Positions 1 through 7,728 are shown, counted from the first letter of the stretch. The stretch is 9,052 bases of DNA from an uncultured Porphyromonas sp. (GCA_945965245.1 CAMFNC010000238.1:1-9052), one strand, 5' to 3'. Translations and numbers: made by a program. Notes: a model not told the origin generated them from the letters alone.

Positions 1-48
1 TTGTGCATAAAAATTTTTCATTTTTAAATCGGGAAATATGGCGATAGA

Positions 49-1116
49 TTATTTTTCCTTTCGGTGGTATCGCTCCAATTCGTCCAGAAAGGCATCTACT
101 TCGGCCTCGGTGGTGTCGTATGAGCAAACCCAGCGAACCACATGTTTGGAGGCCTCCCATACGTAGAAGAAGCAATGTTCTTGCAGTGGTGCTATCCACG
201 CTTCGGGCAATTCGGCGAAGACAGCATTGGCCTGAGTGGGATAAGAGGGGGTAATGCCCAATCGTTTTTGCAAGCCCTCGCTCAAGCGGTGTGCCATGGC
301 ATTGGCATGAGCGGCGGAGCGCAGCCACAAACCGTCATGCAGCATGGCAGAGAATTGGGCGGCTATGAAGCGGTGCTTGCTGGCCAGTTGGGTCAGTTGT
401 TTGCGTTTGAAAAGCGCATCGGCAGCCACTTGCGGATTGAGCACCACCACGGCTTCACCTATCATCATGCCGTTTTTGGTGCCGCCAAAACTCAGTATGT
501 CCACTCCCGCATCGGTAATAAAACTGTGTGGAGCACAGCCTAGAGAGGCGGTGGCATTGGCCAGGCGTGCACCGTCCATGTGCAGGAGCATGCCATGGGC
601 ATGGGCATAGTCTGCCAGCGTGCGCACTTCATCGGGTGTATATACGGTACCCAGTTCGGTACATTGGCTGATGGAAATGACGCGGGGTTGTGAGCGATGC
701 TGATCGTCACGCTGCTCGCGCACGATGGCTTCAATCTCATCTACGGTCAGTTTGCCTTGCTCCGTAGGCACGGTGAAAAGGCGGCAACCTACCTGCCGTT
801 CAATGGCTCCGCATTCGTCCACGGCAATATGTGCGGTGGCGGGGCAGATTACGGCGTGATAGCTGTGAGCGGCAAGGCTCAGGGAGAGTGCATTGGCTCC
901 CGTTCCGTTGAAGACGAACAGTATTTCGGCTTGCGGTGCATCCAGCACAGCACGGATGTCTGCCGTGGCTTTTTGGGTATATTCGTCATCGCCATAGCCG
1001 TGCACATGGCCTTGATTGGCTTCGGACAGGGCTTGCATCACCTCGGGCAGAATGCCGGAAAAATTGTCACTTCCGAAGCCTTTTTCTATTTTCTTCATAG
1101 CGGAAATTATAGTCAT
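49..1116 (-). CDS. ltaE: Low-specificity L-threonine aldolase (PLP-dependent, fold type I)
   Basis: This enzyme would cleave L-threonine and L-allo-threonine to glycine and acetaldehyde in the cytoplasm, supplying glycine. The 355-residue protein is complete and close to the usual 330-350 residues of the family. Visible family features, in order, are FNGTGANALSL at residues 70-80, which should hold the PLP phosphate; CPATAHI at 91-97, with His96 likely stacking on the cofactor ring; HMDGARLANA at 179-188, whose Asp181 and Arg184 contact the pyridine nitrogen and substrate; and SFGGTKNG at 209-216, where Lys214 should form the Schiff base. The ATG at 1116 is used here. A second ATG at 1098 (MKKIEKGF) would give a start more like that of homologues, so the first six residues are uncertain. 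The gene stands alone, divergent from sufS across a 107-bp gap. Family assignment is secure; substrate preference (threonine versus allo-threonine) cannot be read from the sequence. Confidence 0.95.
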   Translation of the reverse strand: MTIISAMKKIEKGFGSDNFSGILPEVMQALSEANQGHVHGYGDDEYTQKATADIRAVLDAPQAEILFVFNGTGANALSLSLAAHSYHAVICPATAHIAVDECGAIERQVGCRLFTVPTEQGKLTVDEIEAIVREQRDDQHRSQPRVISISQCTELGTVYTPDEVRTLADYAHAHGMLLHMDGARLANATASLGCAPHSFITDAGVDILSFGGTKNGMMIGEAVVVLNPQVAADALFKRKQLTQLASKHRFIAAQFSAMLHDGLWLRSAAHANAMAHRLSEGLQKRLGITPSYPTQANAVFAELPEAWIAPLQEHCFFYVWEASKHVVRWVCSYDTTEAEVDAFLDELERYHRKEK

Positions 1117-1141
1117 AAGAGAGTTATCTCTTACAAATATA
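1117..1141 (-). promoter_or_regulatory. Probable ltaE promoter (-7 element TATATTTG) and small leader inverted repeat
   Basis: On the minus strand TATATTTG (1141 down to 1134) fits the Bacteroidota -7 consensus TAnnTTTG and lies 17 bases before the ATG at 1116. No clear TTTG -33 box is seen upstream. Between this element and the ATG sits AAGAGAGTTATCTCTT (1117-1132), a perfect 6-bp inverted repeat with a 4-base centre. It could be an operator or a leader hairpin, but it is short enough to be chance. The predicted leader is only about 10 bases for the first ATG and about 28 for the second. Confidence 0.45.
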
Positions 1142-1196
1142 GGCAGTTACACGATTAAAAAGGTATTATTATGAAGAGGATACCCTTGGCAAACAT

Positions 1197-1204
1197 TATC
1201 TTTG
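1197..1204 (+). promoter_or_regulatory. Probable sufS-rnhB promoter, -7 element TATCTTTG
   Basis: TATCTTTG is an exact match to the TAnnTTTG -7 element of the Bacteroidota primary sigma factor, 19 bases before the sufS ATG. A good -33 TTTG at the usual spacing of about 19 bases is not present. The leader that follows is A-rich with no Shine-Dalgarno sequence, as is normal in this phylum. Confidence 0.55.
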
Positions 1205-1223
1205 TAAAAATAAATCCAATTGA

Positions 1224-2444
1224 ATGCAATACGATATAGAATCACTGCGTGCGCAATTCCCCATTTTGCAGCGCACGGTACACAATAAACCGCTGGTCTA
1301 TCTGGACAACGGTGCCACTACGCAGAAACCACAATGCGTAATCGATGCCATCACCCACACTTACACACAGGCCAATGCCAATGTGCACCGTGGTGTGCAT
1401 ACGTTGAGCCAGGAAGCCACGGCGCATCACGAGGCGGCACGGCAGCGGGTGGCGGACTTCCTCCATGCTTTCGGCACCGAACAAATCATCTTTACACGTG
1501 GTACCACCGAAAGTATCAATCTGGTGGCAGCCACTTACGGTCGTAAGTTTATCCAAGAGGGCGATGAAATTATCGTCAGCACCCTCGAGCATCACTCCAA
1601 TATTGTGCCGTGGCAGATGATTGCCGAGGAGCGCGGAGCCAAACTACGGGTTATCCGCCTCACTCCGGAGGGCGAATTGGATATGATGCATTTTTGCAGT
1701 TTGCTCTCTGCACGCACCCGATTAGTGGCAGTAGCTCATGTGAGCAACGTGCTGGGCACGGTCAATCCGGTGAGTGAAATAGTCCGGATGGTACATGAGC
1801 AAGGCGCACACGTGCTGATAGATGGAGCGCAGGCGGTTCCGCACATCCCGGTGAACGTGCAGGCGTTGGATGCCGATTTCTATGTGTTTAGTGCACACAA
1901 GGTCTATGGACCCAACGGCATGGGCGTGCTGTATGGCAGGCGTGAATTGCTGGAAGCCATGCCTCCGTATCATGGTGGTGGCGAGATGATTAAAAAGGTG
2001 ACATTCGAAAAGACTACCTATAACGATTTGCCTTTTAAGTTCGAAGCCGGTACGCCCGATTATGTGGGCAGTGTGGCTCTAGCTCGTGCTTTGGACTTCG
2101 TGAGCGAGGTGGGCATGGACAACATTGCAGCACATGAAGACGATTTGCTCCGCTACTGCACCCACAGAATGACCACCGAAATAGAAGGTGTGCGCATCAT
2201 CGGGACTGCCGAGCACAAGAATGCCGTTATCTCCTTTGTGGTGGGCGATATTCATCCCTATGACTTGGGCATGCTGTTGGACCATCTGGGCATTGCCATC
2301 CGCACGGGGCATCACTGTGCCGAACCGCTGTTGGAGAGCTATGGGCTGACGTCCACGGCTCGTGTTTCTTTCGGGTTGTATAATACACGTGCCGAGGTGG
2401 ATGCCTTTATCGAAGGGCTGAAGCGCGTGGTCAAGATGTTCTGA
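1224..2444 (+). CDS. sufS: Cysteine desulfurase SufS (group II, CsdA/SufS type)
   Basis: SufS takes the sulfur from L-cysteine, leaving alanine, and passes it as a persulfide to the SufBCD scaffold for Fe-S cluster assembly. The 406-residue protein has the length of E. coli SufS, and the active-site residues fall at nearly the same numbers. His124 in LEHHSN stacks on PLP, Asp200 in LIDGAQAVPH binds the pyridine nitrogen, Lys226 in SAHKVYGP forms the Schiff base, and Cys365 in RTGHHCAEP is the persulfide cysteine. Arg380 in STARVSFG should hold the substrate carboxylate. The RTGHHCAEP loop places it in group II (SufS) rather than group I (IscS/NifS). It has its own promoter and is followed by rnhB with a one-base overlap. 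No sufB, sufC, sufD, sufE or sufU lies in the window, although sufS often directly follows sufD in related bacteria. The SufBCD genes are presumably elsewhere. Confidence 0.96.
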   Translation: MQYDIESLRAQFPILQRTVHNKPLVYLDNGATTQKPQCVIDAITHTYTQANANVHRGVHTLSQEATAHHEAARQRVADFLHAFGTEQIIFTRGTTESINLVAATYGRKFIQEGDEIIVSTLEHHSNIVPWQMIAEERGAKLRVIRLTPEGELDMMHFCSLLSARTRLVAVAHVSNVLGTVNPVSEIVRMVHEQGAHVLIDGAQAVPHIPVNVQALDADFYVFSAHKVYGPNGMGVLYGRRELLEAMPPYHGGGEMIKKVTFEKTTYNDLPFKFEAGTPDYVGSVALARALDFVSEVGMDNIAAHEDDLLRYCTHRMTTEIEGVRIIGTAEHKNAVISFVVGDIHPYDLGMLLDHLGIAIRTGHHCAEPLLESYGLTSTARVSFGLYNTRAEVDAFIEGLKRVVKMF

Positions 2445-3052
2445 TGCCCAAGGAACACAAACCGCTGACCCTCCGCTGGGTAGATGATGGGCTGGTGGAA
2501 TGCGGATGCGATGAAGCGGGGCGCGGATGTCTGGCAGGTCCGGTATTCGCAGCTGCCGTGATATTACCTCCGGATTTCCGGCATCCTTGGCTCAATGACT
2601 CCAAACAACTGACCGAACGCCGGCGGGAAGCCCTGCGACCGATTATAGAATCGGAAGCGGTGGCGTGGGCAGTGGCGGAATGCTCGCCTGAAGAAATAGA
2701 CCAAATCAATATCCTCCATGCCTCCTTTCTGGCCATGCACCGTGCCATTGATGAATTGGAGGTGCGCCCCGAACGGTTGCTGATAGATGGCAATCGCTTC
2801 GATGCTTATCCCGAAATAACGCATCAGTGCATTGTGCATGGCGATGCACTGTATTCGTCCATAGCAGCCGCCAGTATTTTGGCCAAGACGCATCGTGACG
2901 AACGAATGAAACAATTGGCTACCGACTATCCGGTGTATCAATGGGCGGATAATAAGGGCTATCCCACCGAATCGCATCGGGCAGCCGTGCAACTTTTCGG
3001 CCTTTCACCTCATCATCGCAAAACATTCTGCCGCTCTCTTCTCGATTTTTGA
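2444..3052 (+). CDS. rnhB: Ribonuclease HII
   Basis: RNase HII cuts the RNA strand of RNA:DNA hybrids and nicks 5' of single ribonucleotides misincorporated in DNA, starting ribonucleotide excision repair. The 202-residue protein has the normal length. The signature GCDEAGRG (residues 21-28) supplies Asp23 and Glu24, with the Gly-Arg-Gly loop that reads the 2'-hydroxyl. Asp115 in LLIDGN and Asp134 in HGDALYSSIAAASILAKTHRD complete the expected DEDD metal site, and the SIAAASILAK stretch is the most conserved part of the family. NDSKQLTERRRE (51-62) is the usual N(D/E)SK motif. The start ATG shares its A with the sufS stop (TGATG), so translation is very likely coupled to sufS. I see no functional link to sulfur metabolism; the pairing looks like simple co-transcription. 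No strong hairpin follows the stop. Confidence 0.96.
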   Translation: MPKEHKPLTLRWVDDGLVECGCDEAGRGCLAGPVFAAAVILPPDFRHPWLNDSKQLTERRREALRPIIESEAVAWAVAECSPEEIDQINILHASFLAMHRAIDELEVRPERLLIDGNRFDAYPEITHQCIVHGDALYSSIAAASILAKTHRDERMKQLATDYPVYQWADNKGYPTESHRAAVQLFGLSPHHRKTFCRSLLDF

Positions 3053-3116
3053 CGGGAAAAAGTCTGTTTTTTAGGTCAGAAGGGGTTGATTATAAGCAGG
3101 TTCTGTGCTATTTGTG

Positions 3117-3124
3117 TAACTTTG
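3117..3124 (+). promoter_or_regulatory. Probable typA promoter, -7 element TAACTTTG
   Basis: TAACTTTG followed by CA is an exact TAnnTTTG match of the strongest Bacteroidota type, 22 bases before the typA ATG. A TTG trinucleotide at 3086-3088 is too far upstream (28-base spacer) to be a convincing -33 box. The 94-bp gap after rnhB together with this element argues that typA is transcribed independently. Confidence 0.6.
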
Positions 3125-3146
3125 CAGCCAAAATCATTTAATTAGA

Positions 3147-4955
3147 ATGCAGGATATTAGAAATATTGCCATCATCGCCCACGTGGATCACGGTAAAACC
3201 ACCCTCGTGGATAAGATGATGCTTGCCGGTAAACTTTTTCGAGACGACAAAGCTGCCGAAGTGGATACTTTTCTGGATAACAACGACTTGGAACGCGAAC
3301 GTGGGATTACGATTGTATCCAAAAACGTAAGCATACGCTATAAAGGCACCAAAATCAACATTATAGATACTCCGGGGCACGCCGACTTTGGCGGTGAGGT
3401 GGAGCGGGTCTTGAATATGGCTGACGGCTGTTTGCTTCTGGTGGACGCTTTCGAAGGGCCGATGCCGCAAACCCGATTTGTTTTGCATAAAGCCATTGAG
3501 ATGGGATTGAAACCCATCGTGGTTATCAATAAGGTGGACAAACCCAACTGCCGCCCCTCCGAAGTGCAGGAATTGGTATTCGACCTGATGTGCAGCCTCG
3601 ATGCCACCGAAGAGCAATTGGATTTCCCCACTATATACGGCTCTGCCAAAAACGGTTGGATGAGCACCGACTTCAATCAGCCGACCGAAGATATTACCGC
3701 CTTGCTAGATGCCATAGTGACTCATATCCCGGCTCCGCAGCAGTTGGAGGGCCCAGCTCAGATGCTCATTACATCGCTGGACTATTCTTCGTATGTGGGT
3801 CGCATCGCTGTGGGTCGCGTACATCGCGGTACATTGTGCGAGGGGCAGGACATTACGCTGTGCAAGCGCGATGGTTCCAAACAACGCATGAAAATCAAAG
3901 AAGTAAATACATTTGAGGGTTTGGGACGTGCCAAAGTACAGGAAGTAAGCTCCGGCGATATCTGTGCTTTAATCGGCATCGAGGGTTTTGAAATCGGTGA
4001 AACCGTAGCGGATTCGTCCTCTCCAGAAGCTTTGGATACGATTGCCGTGGACGAACCCACCATGAGTATGCTTTTTACCATCAATAACTCTCCGTTCTTC
4101 GGCAAGGAAGGCAAATTCGTAACCTCACGACATATCCACGACCGATTGATTAAGGAACTGGATAAGAACTTGGCACTGCGTGTGGTGCCCACCGAGTCGG
4201 CGGACTCATGGCTGGTATATGGCCGCGGTGTACTGCACCTTTCGGTTCTGATAGAAACCATGCGGCGCGAAGGTTATGAATTGCAAGTGGGACAGCCACA
4301 GGTTATCATTCAAGAGATTGATGGAGTGAAATGCGAACCCATTGAAGAGCTGACAGTCAATCTGCCAGAAGAATCTGCCAGCCGAATCATCGATATGGTC
4401 ACGAAGCGCAAGGGCGAAATGACCATGATGGATACGAAAAATGATCGGGTATTCCTCGAATTTAAGATACCGTCACGCGGTATTATCGGTTTGAATAACG
4501 CCGTTCTGACAGCCTCTGCCGGTGAAGCTGTGATGGCGCACCGCTTCTTGTCTTTCGAACCGTGGAAGGGTGAAATAGAACGTCGCAACAATGGCTCTAT
4601 CATTGCTTTGGAGGGCGGTACGGCCTATGCCTATGCCTTGAACAATTTGCAGAGCCGCGGACGCTTTTTCATCTCACCTCAAGAGGAGGTATATGCCGGT
4701 CAGGTGGTGGGTGAACACACCAAGGAGGGCGACCTCTGTGTGAATGTGTGCAAGAGCAAGAAACTGACCAATATGCGTGCTTCCGGCAGTGATGATAAGG
4801 TAAGTCTGGCTCCTCCCGTGGTTTTCAGCTTGGAGGATGCCTTGGAATATATCAAAGCAGATGAATATGTGGAGGTGACACCCAAGAGCATGCGTATGCG
4901 TAAGATTATCTTAGACGAAATCGAGCGCAAGCGTCAGAACCGTCAAGCCGACTGA
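3147..4955 (+). CDS. typA: Translational GTPase TypA/BipA
   Basis: TypA (BipA) is an EF-G-like ribosome-binding GTPase that helps 50S subunit assembly and growth under cold or other stress. The 602-residue protein is full length (E. coli 607). The GTPase domain shows G1 AHVDHGKTT (11-19), G2 RGIT (52-55), G3 DTPGHADFG (74-82), G4 NKVD (128-131) and a G5-like GSAKNG (165-170). An EF-Tu-like beta-barrel follows, then an EF-G domain III-like part, a domain V-like part (RGIIGLNN and neighbours) and the BipA-specific C-terminal domain ending KRQNRQAD. EF-G domain IV is absent, which separates BipA from EF-G; the length and G1/G3 context separate it from LepA. The A/T-rich leader has no Shine-Dalgarno sequence. 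It is monocistronic, with its own promoter and a strong terminator 20 bases after the stop. Confidence 0.97.
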   Translation: MQDIRNIAIIAHVDHGKTTLVDKMMLAGKLFRDDKAAEVDTFLDNNDLERERGITIVSKNVSIRYKGTKINIIDTPGHADFGGEVERVLNMADGCLLLVDAFEGPMPQTRFVLHKAIEMGLKPIVVINKVDKPNCRPSEVQELVFDLMCSLDATEEQLDFPTIYGSAKNGWMSTDFNQPTEDITALLDAIVTHIPAPQQLEGPAQMLITSLDYSSYVGRIAVGRVHRGTLCEGQDITLCKRDGSKQRMKIKEVNTFEGLGRAKVQEVSSGDICALIGIEGFEIGETVADSSSPEALDTIAVDEPTMSMLFTINNSPFFGKEGKFVTSRHIHDRLIKELDKNLALRVVPTESADSWLVYGRGVLHLSVLIETMRREGYELQVGQPQVIIQEIDGVKCEPIEELTVNLPEESASRIIDMVTKRKGEMTMMDTKNDRVFLEFKIPSRGIIGLNNAVLTASAGEAVMAHRFLSFEPWKGEIERRNNGSIIALEGGTAYAYALNNLQSRGRFFISPQEEVYAGQVVGEHTKEGDLCVNVCKSKKLTNMRASGSDDKVSLAPPVVFSLEDALEYIKADEYVEVTPKSMRMRKIILDEIERKRQNRQAD

Positions 4956-4975
4956 TTTTTCTGTCCGAGAGATAT

Positions 4976-5009
4976 AAAAAGAGGATTTCCGCATGGAAAT
5001 CCTCTTTTT
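4976..5009. terminator. Bidirectional intrinsic terminator between typA and the converging operon
   Basis: AAAAAGAGGATTTCC (4976-4990) and GGAAATCCTCTTTTT (4995-5009) form a perfect 15-bp stem closed by the 4-base loop GCAT. The stem has a T tract at its 3' end when read from either strand. It lies 20 bases after the typA stop and 11 bases after the stop of the oppositely directed cyclo-ligase gene, so it is well placed to end both transcripts. Confidence 0.9.
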
Positions 5010-5020
5010 GTGCCTCAAAA

Positions 5021-5587
5021 TCAGAGACCGAAGTACACTTCATTCATTGGCAAATCCCACTCATCGTGGGGTAATTGCTCCGGTTTCATCAAGCCGATGG
5101 TCACCCCTATCGTATAGGCCTGGGGAGCAAGAGCCAAATAGCGGTCATAATATCCTTTGCCACGTCCCAATCGAAAGCCGGCAGCATCGAAAGCCAATGC
5201 CGGCACCACAATCAAATCAAAATCACGAGACGATATTTCCGGAGCATCTTCGGGTGAAGGTTCCGGTATGCCAAATGCATTGTCTGTGGAAAAGTCAGTA
5301 TCGTTTCGGAGTTGGAGAAAGCGCATGGTTTCTGCATCTTCCACACGAGGCACCGCCACCGTTTTACCAGCATCAAGGAAGTGCCGGATGACCGCTGAAA
5401 TCTCCGGCTCATCCGGCAGAGGCATGTAAAAACCTATACATTGAGCCTCACTGAGTTTCGGGTTGTCTATCAGGCGCCGGCAAATTTCTTCCGAAGCGCG
5501 ATTACGCACATCGGTCGTCAGCTCCTCGCGACTCATTCGACGCAGCACGCTGCGCCATGTTTTCTTGTCACCCTCGGTCAGGTTCAT
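5021..5587 (-). CDS. ygfA: 5-formyltetrahydrofolate cyclo-ligase (5,10-methenyl-THF synthetase)
   Basis: This cytoplasmic enzyme uses ATP to convert 5-formyl-THF to 5,10-methenyl-THF, the only known route by which that storage or inhibitory folate re-enters one-carbon metabolism. The 188-residue protein has the normal family length. A basic N-terminal helix with arginines (WRSVLRRMSREEL) is followed by FYMPLPDEPE (53-62), FGIPEP (105-110) and the diagnostic block VPALAFDAAGFRLGRGKGYY (128-147), where the GRGKGYYDR loop binds ATP and folate. The C-terminal LPHDEWDLPMNEVY (172-185) corresponds to the usual P-x-E-x-HD-x-P segment, with DEWD in place of the more common E-x-HD form. The ATG overlaps the stop of the upstream protease gene (ATGA, 4 bases), so the two are translationally coupled. 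It is the last gene of its operon. Confidence 0.94.
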   Translation of the reverse strand: MNLTEGDKKTWRSVLRRMSREELTTDVRNRASEEICRRLIDNPKLSEAQCIGFYMPLPDEPEISAVIRHFLDAGKTVAVPRVEDAETMRFLQLRNDTDFSTDNAFGIPEPSPEDAPEISSRDFDLIVVPALAFDAAGFRLGRGKGYYDRYLALAPQAYTIGVTIGLMKPEQLPHDEWDLPMNEVYFGL

Positions 5588-7209
5588 GACTTTTTATCCG
5601 TTTTTTGATGTTTCTGGGTGGGATAAGTTTGCCCCTTGTTGATGGCATTGATAGCCTCCTGCATGGCTTTGTCGCTTTTCATCAGCACACGATACACTCC
5701 TTCGCGGTCAAAGAAGAAGTCCGCCACCAGGGCATATAGATTGGTGCGAATCAGTTCGTATGAGCGGTTAAAAAGCATGGTGCGTATCTGCACTCCCTCT
5801 TGGTTTTGGGCATAAGCCGCCATGCTGTGTACCACACCGCGGGTATCCAGCAGCCCAATCAGTTCATCCACGGATTTGGCTTTCGACAGCCATTTGCGAT
5901 TACTATCGGCATACATAAAAGCATATTTCTGCATGGCTCCCGACTCTGCCAGACGGAGGTAATATGAAGTAATGCCGGAAGTATCGCGCGGGATGAAAAT
6001 ATCGGGAATGATGCCTCCGCCGCCATATACGATACGTCCGCCGTGGGTGCGGTATTGCACCGTGTCGTTGATGCGCATGCTGTCGGCATTATACAATTCG
6101 CCATGCATATACCGCTCTTGTATATCCATCAGATAGTTCTCCTCGTTTTCTTGGTTATAAGGCTTTTGGATGCAGCGGCCGCTGGGGGTATAGTAGCGAG
6201 CCACCGTAAGTCTGATTACGGAACTATCGGGCATCATGTATGGACTTTGCACCAGCCCTTTGCCGAAACTACGTCTGCCGATAACGAGCGCACGGTCATG
6301 GTCTTGCATCGCACCGGTGAATATCTCACTGGAGCTGGCCGAAAATTCGTTTTGCAGCACCACCAGAGGCAGGTCTTTGAGTAGTCCGTCATGATCGGTA
6401 ATGATCTCCCGTCGGGGAAATGCCTTACCCTCGGCATACAGCACCAATCGCTTTTCGGGCAAAAACTCACTGCCAAGCAATGTGGCGGCATCCAGATAGC
6501 CGCCGCCATTGTCCCGAAGGTCTAAAATCATGCCTTTTACCTTGCTTGCATTTTGGGCAAAGGCAGAAAGTACTTCGCCCTGTGTGTGCAAACCCCATCC
6601 GTTCAGGCGGATATAGAGCACGTCCGGTGAGGCCATGAAAGCTGTTTCCACAGTGGGCACCGGCACATCGTCACGCACCACCTTGGCAGTAATGAGTTTA
6701 CCATCGCGCAGCAAATCCAGTTTGACCACACTCCGCTTGGCACCCCGCAGGCGGTTCAGTATCATTTTATCTTCTGTAATGGTCTGGCCGAATAGTGGCT
6801 TGCCATCGGCACGCAGCATACGGTCGCCGGCTTTTACGCCTGCACGTTCGCTGGGGCCACCGGGAATTACTCGGATAACCACGGGAGTATCCAATAAGGT
6901 GTTGAACTGCACACCGATACCACTGAACGAGCCGTCCAGCCGTTCGGCCTCGGATAAGTTTTCTTCTTTGGTCAGGAAAGTCGTGTGTGGGTCCAATCGC
7001 CCCAGCAGTACCGGGATGGCACCGTTTTCCAAACTTTCGATATCCACCGAATCCACGTATGCTGTTTCGATGAGTTTGATTACGCGTTCCAGATTGCCTC
7101 CTCGCAGCGTACGGCGTTCTGCCAGCCTGCCGATGTAATGCCCCAGCGCATACACTCCGGCAGCGCATAGGAAGAAGAGTAAGAAATTGCGAAAAGATTT
7201 TGCAGTCAT
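5584..7209 (-). CDS. S41 family C-terminal processing peptidase (CtpA/Prc type), membrane-anchored, with PDZ domain
   Basis: A periplasmic serine protease of family S41, which typically trims or degrades proteins from their C-terminal tails and in many bacteria acts on envelope proteins. Residues count from the ATG at 7209; a GTG directly before it would add one residue. Hydrophobic residues 9-25 after a basic start form a signal anchor. A PDZ domain covers about 88-180, with GIGVQF at 97-102 and the carboxylate loop near 116-135. The catalytic domain shows LDLRDNGGGYL at 229-239. Ser292 (in SASSSE, 290-295) and Lys317 (in SFGKG) lie 25 apart, as the Ser/Lys dyad does in E. coli Tsp, and Gln321 follows. 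Total length (541) is long compared with short CtpAs because of about 110 extra residues after 430, which I do not recognise as a domain and which end in a lysine-rich tail. Substrates cannot be inferred. It is co-transcribed with the genes on both sides. Confidence 0.93.
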   Translation of the reverse strand: MTAKSFRNFLLFFLCAAGVYALGHYIGRLAERRTLRGGNLERVIKLIETAYVDSVDIESLENGAIPVLLGRLDPHTTFLTKEENLSEAERLDGSFSGIGVQFNTLLDTPVVIRVIPGGPSERAGVKAGDRMLRADGKPLFGQTITEDKMILNRLRGAKRSVVKLDLLRDGKLITAKVVRDDVPVPTVETAFMASPDVLYIRLNGWGLHTQGEVLSAFAQNASKVKGMILDLRDNGGGYLDAATLLGSEFLPEKRLVLYAEGKAFPRREIITDHDGLLKDLPLVVLQNEFSASSSEIFTGAMQDHDRALVIGRRSFGKGLVQSPYMMPDSSVIRLTVARYYTPSGRCIQKPYNQENEENYLMDIQERYMHGELYNADSMRINDTVQYRTHGGRIVYGGGGIIPDIFIPRDTSGITSYYLRLAESGAMQKYAFMYADSNRKWLSKAKSVDELIGLLDTRGVVHSMAAYAQNQEGVQIRTMLFNRSYELIRTNLYALVADFFFDREGVYRVLMKSDKAMQEAINAINKGQTYPTQKHQKTDKKS

Positions 7210-7223
7210 CACAAAAACTTGTT

Positions 7224-7661
7224 TTAGAGCGTTTCGGCCGGGATGAAATCGACCTGAATACCGGCACGACGCAGCAGTCTGAGACCCTCATCGAGTCTGT
7301 ACTCTTCGCTATAGACCACCCGTTGGATACCGGCTTGGATTATTAATTTAGAACATTCAATGCAGGGAGCAGCGGTTACGTAAATGGTGGCGCCACGGCT
7401 GTTATTGGCCGAACCTGCCACTTTGGTAATGGCATTGGCTTCGGCATGCAGCACATAAGGTTTGGTTACGCCATTTTCATCTTCACAAACATTTTCAAAA
7501 CCCACGGGAGTGCCATTGTAGCCATCGGAGATGATCATCTTGTCTTTGACGATGAGCGCCCCCACTTTCCGGCGTTGGCAATATGAGTTCTCGGCCCAAA
7601 CTAGAGCCATGCGCAGATAGCGTTTGTCCAGCGCCAGCTGCTTTTCTTCTTTATCGGTCAT
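7224..7661 (-). CDS. Deoxycytidylate (dCMP) deaminase, zinc-dependent
   Basis: This enzyme deaminates dCMP to dUMP, the substrate of thymidylate synthase. The 145-residue protein carries the zinc site of the cytidine/dCMP deaminase fold: His72 and the proton-shuttling Glu74 in LHAEAN, then Cys100 and Cys103 in APCIEC. The GYNGTPVGFENVCE segment (47-60), typical of dCMP rather than free cytidine or tRNA-adenosine deaminases, should contact the nucleotide 5'-phosphate. The size matches the short ComEB/dCMP deaminase group. It is the first gene of the three-gene operon, 14 bases before the protease ATG, and has a good TAnnTTTG promoter upstream. The leader lacks a Shine-Dalgarno sequence. Function is assigned from motifs; allosteric control by dCTP/dTTP cannot be judged. 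Note that this is not dCTP deaminase (Dcd), which is unrelated in fold. Confidence 0.92.
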   Translation of the reverse strand: MTDKEEKQLALDKRYLRMALVWAENSYCQRRKVGALIVKDKMIISDGYNGTPVGFENVCEDENGVTKPYVLHAEANAITKVAGSANNSRGATIYVTAAPCIECSKLIIQAGIQRVVYSEEYRLDEGLRLLRRAGIQVDFIPAETL

Positions 7662-7720
7662 AATATGTATGTGAACCAGTTGTGAGAAAACACCCGGCTA
7701 AGTATTTTTTATTACTTGTA

Positions 7721-7728
7721 CAAAGGTA
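7721..7728 (-). promoter_or_regulatory. Probable promoter of the dCMP deaminase-protease-cyclo-ligase operon, -7 element TACCTTTG
   Basis: On the minus strand TACCTTTG (7728 down to 7721) matches TAnnTTTG exactly and lies 59 bases before the deaminase ATG. No TTTG -33 box is seen at the expected spacing. The predicted leader is about 50 bases, longer than for the other genes here. The 22-bp-periodic array at 7782-7869 begins 53 bases upstream of this element, a possible position for an upstream regulator. Confidence 0.6.

Noticed and set aside
142..1158. Several open frames of 88 to 153 codons on the plus strand across the threonine aldolase gene
   Set aside because: They lie antisense to a well-supported PLP enzyme, show no family motifs, and arise from the high-GC codon pattern of the real gene.
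2444..2446. A possible frameshift or fusion between sufS and rnhB
   Set aside because: The TGATG junction is a normal coupled stop/start. Both proteins have family-normal ends and lengths.
6635..7138. A 167-codon plus-strand frame opposite the S41 protease
   Set aside because: It is serine/arginine-rich and low in complexity, as expected of an antisense shadow; the protease frame carries the PDZ and Ser/Lys motifs.
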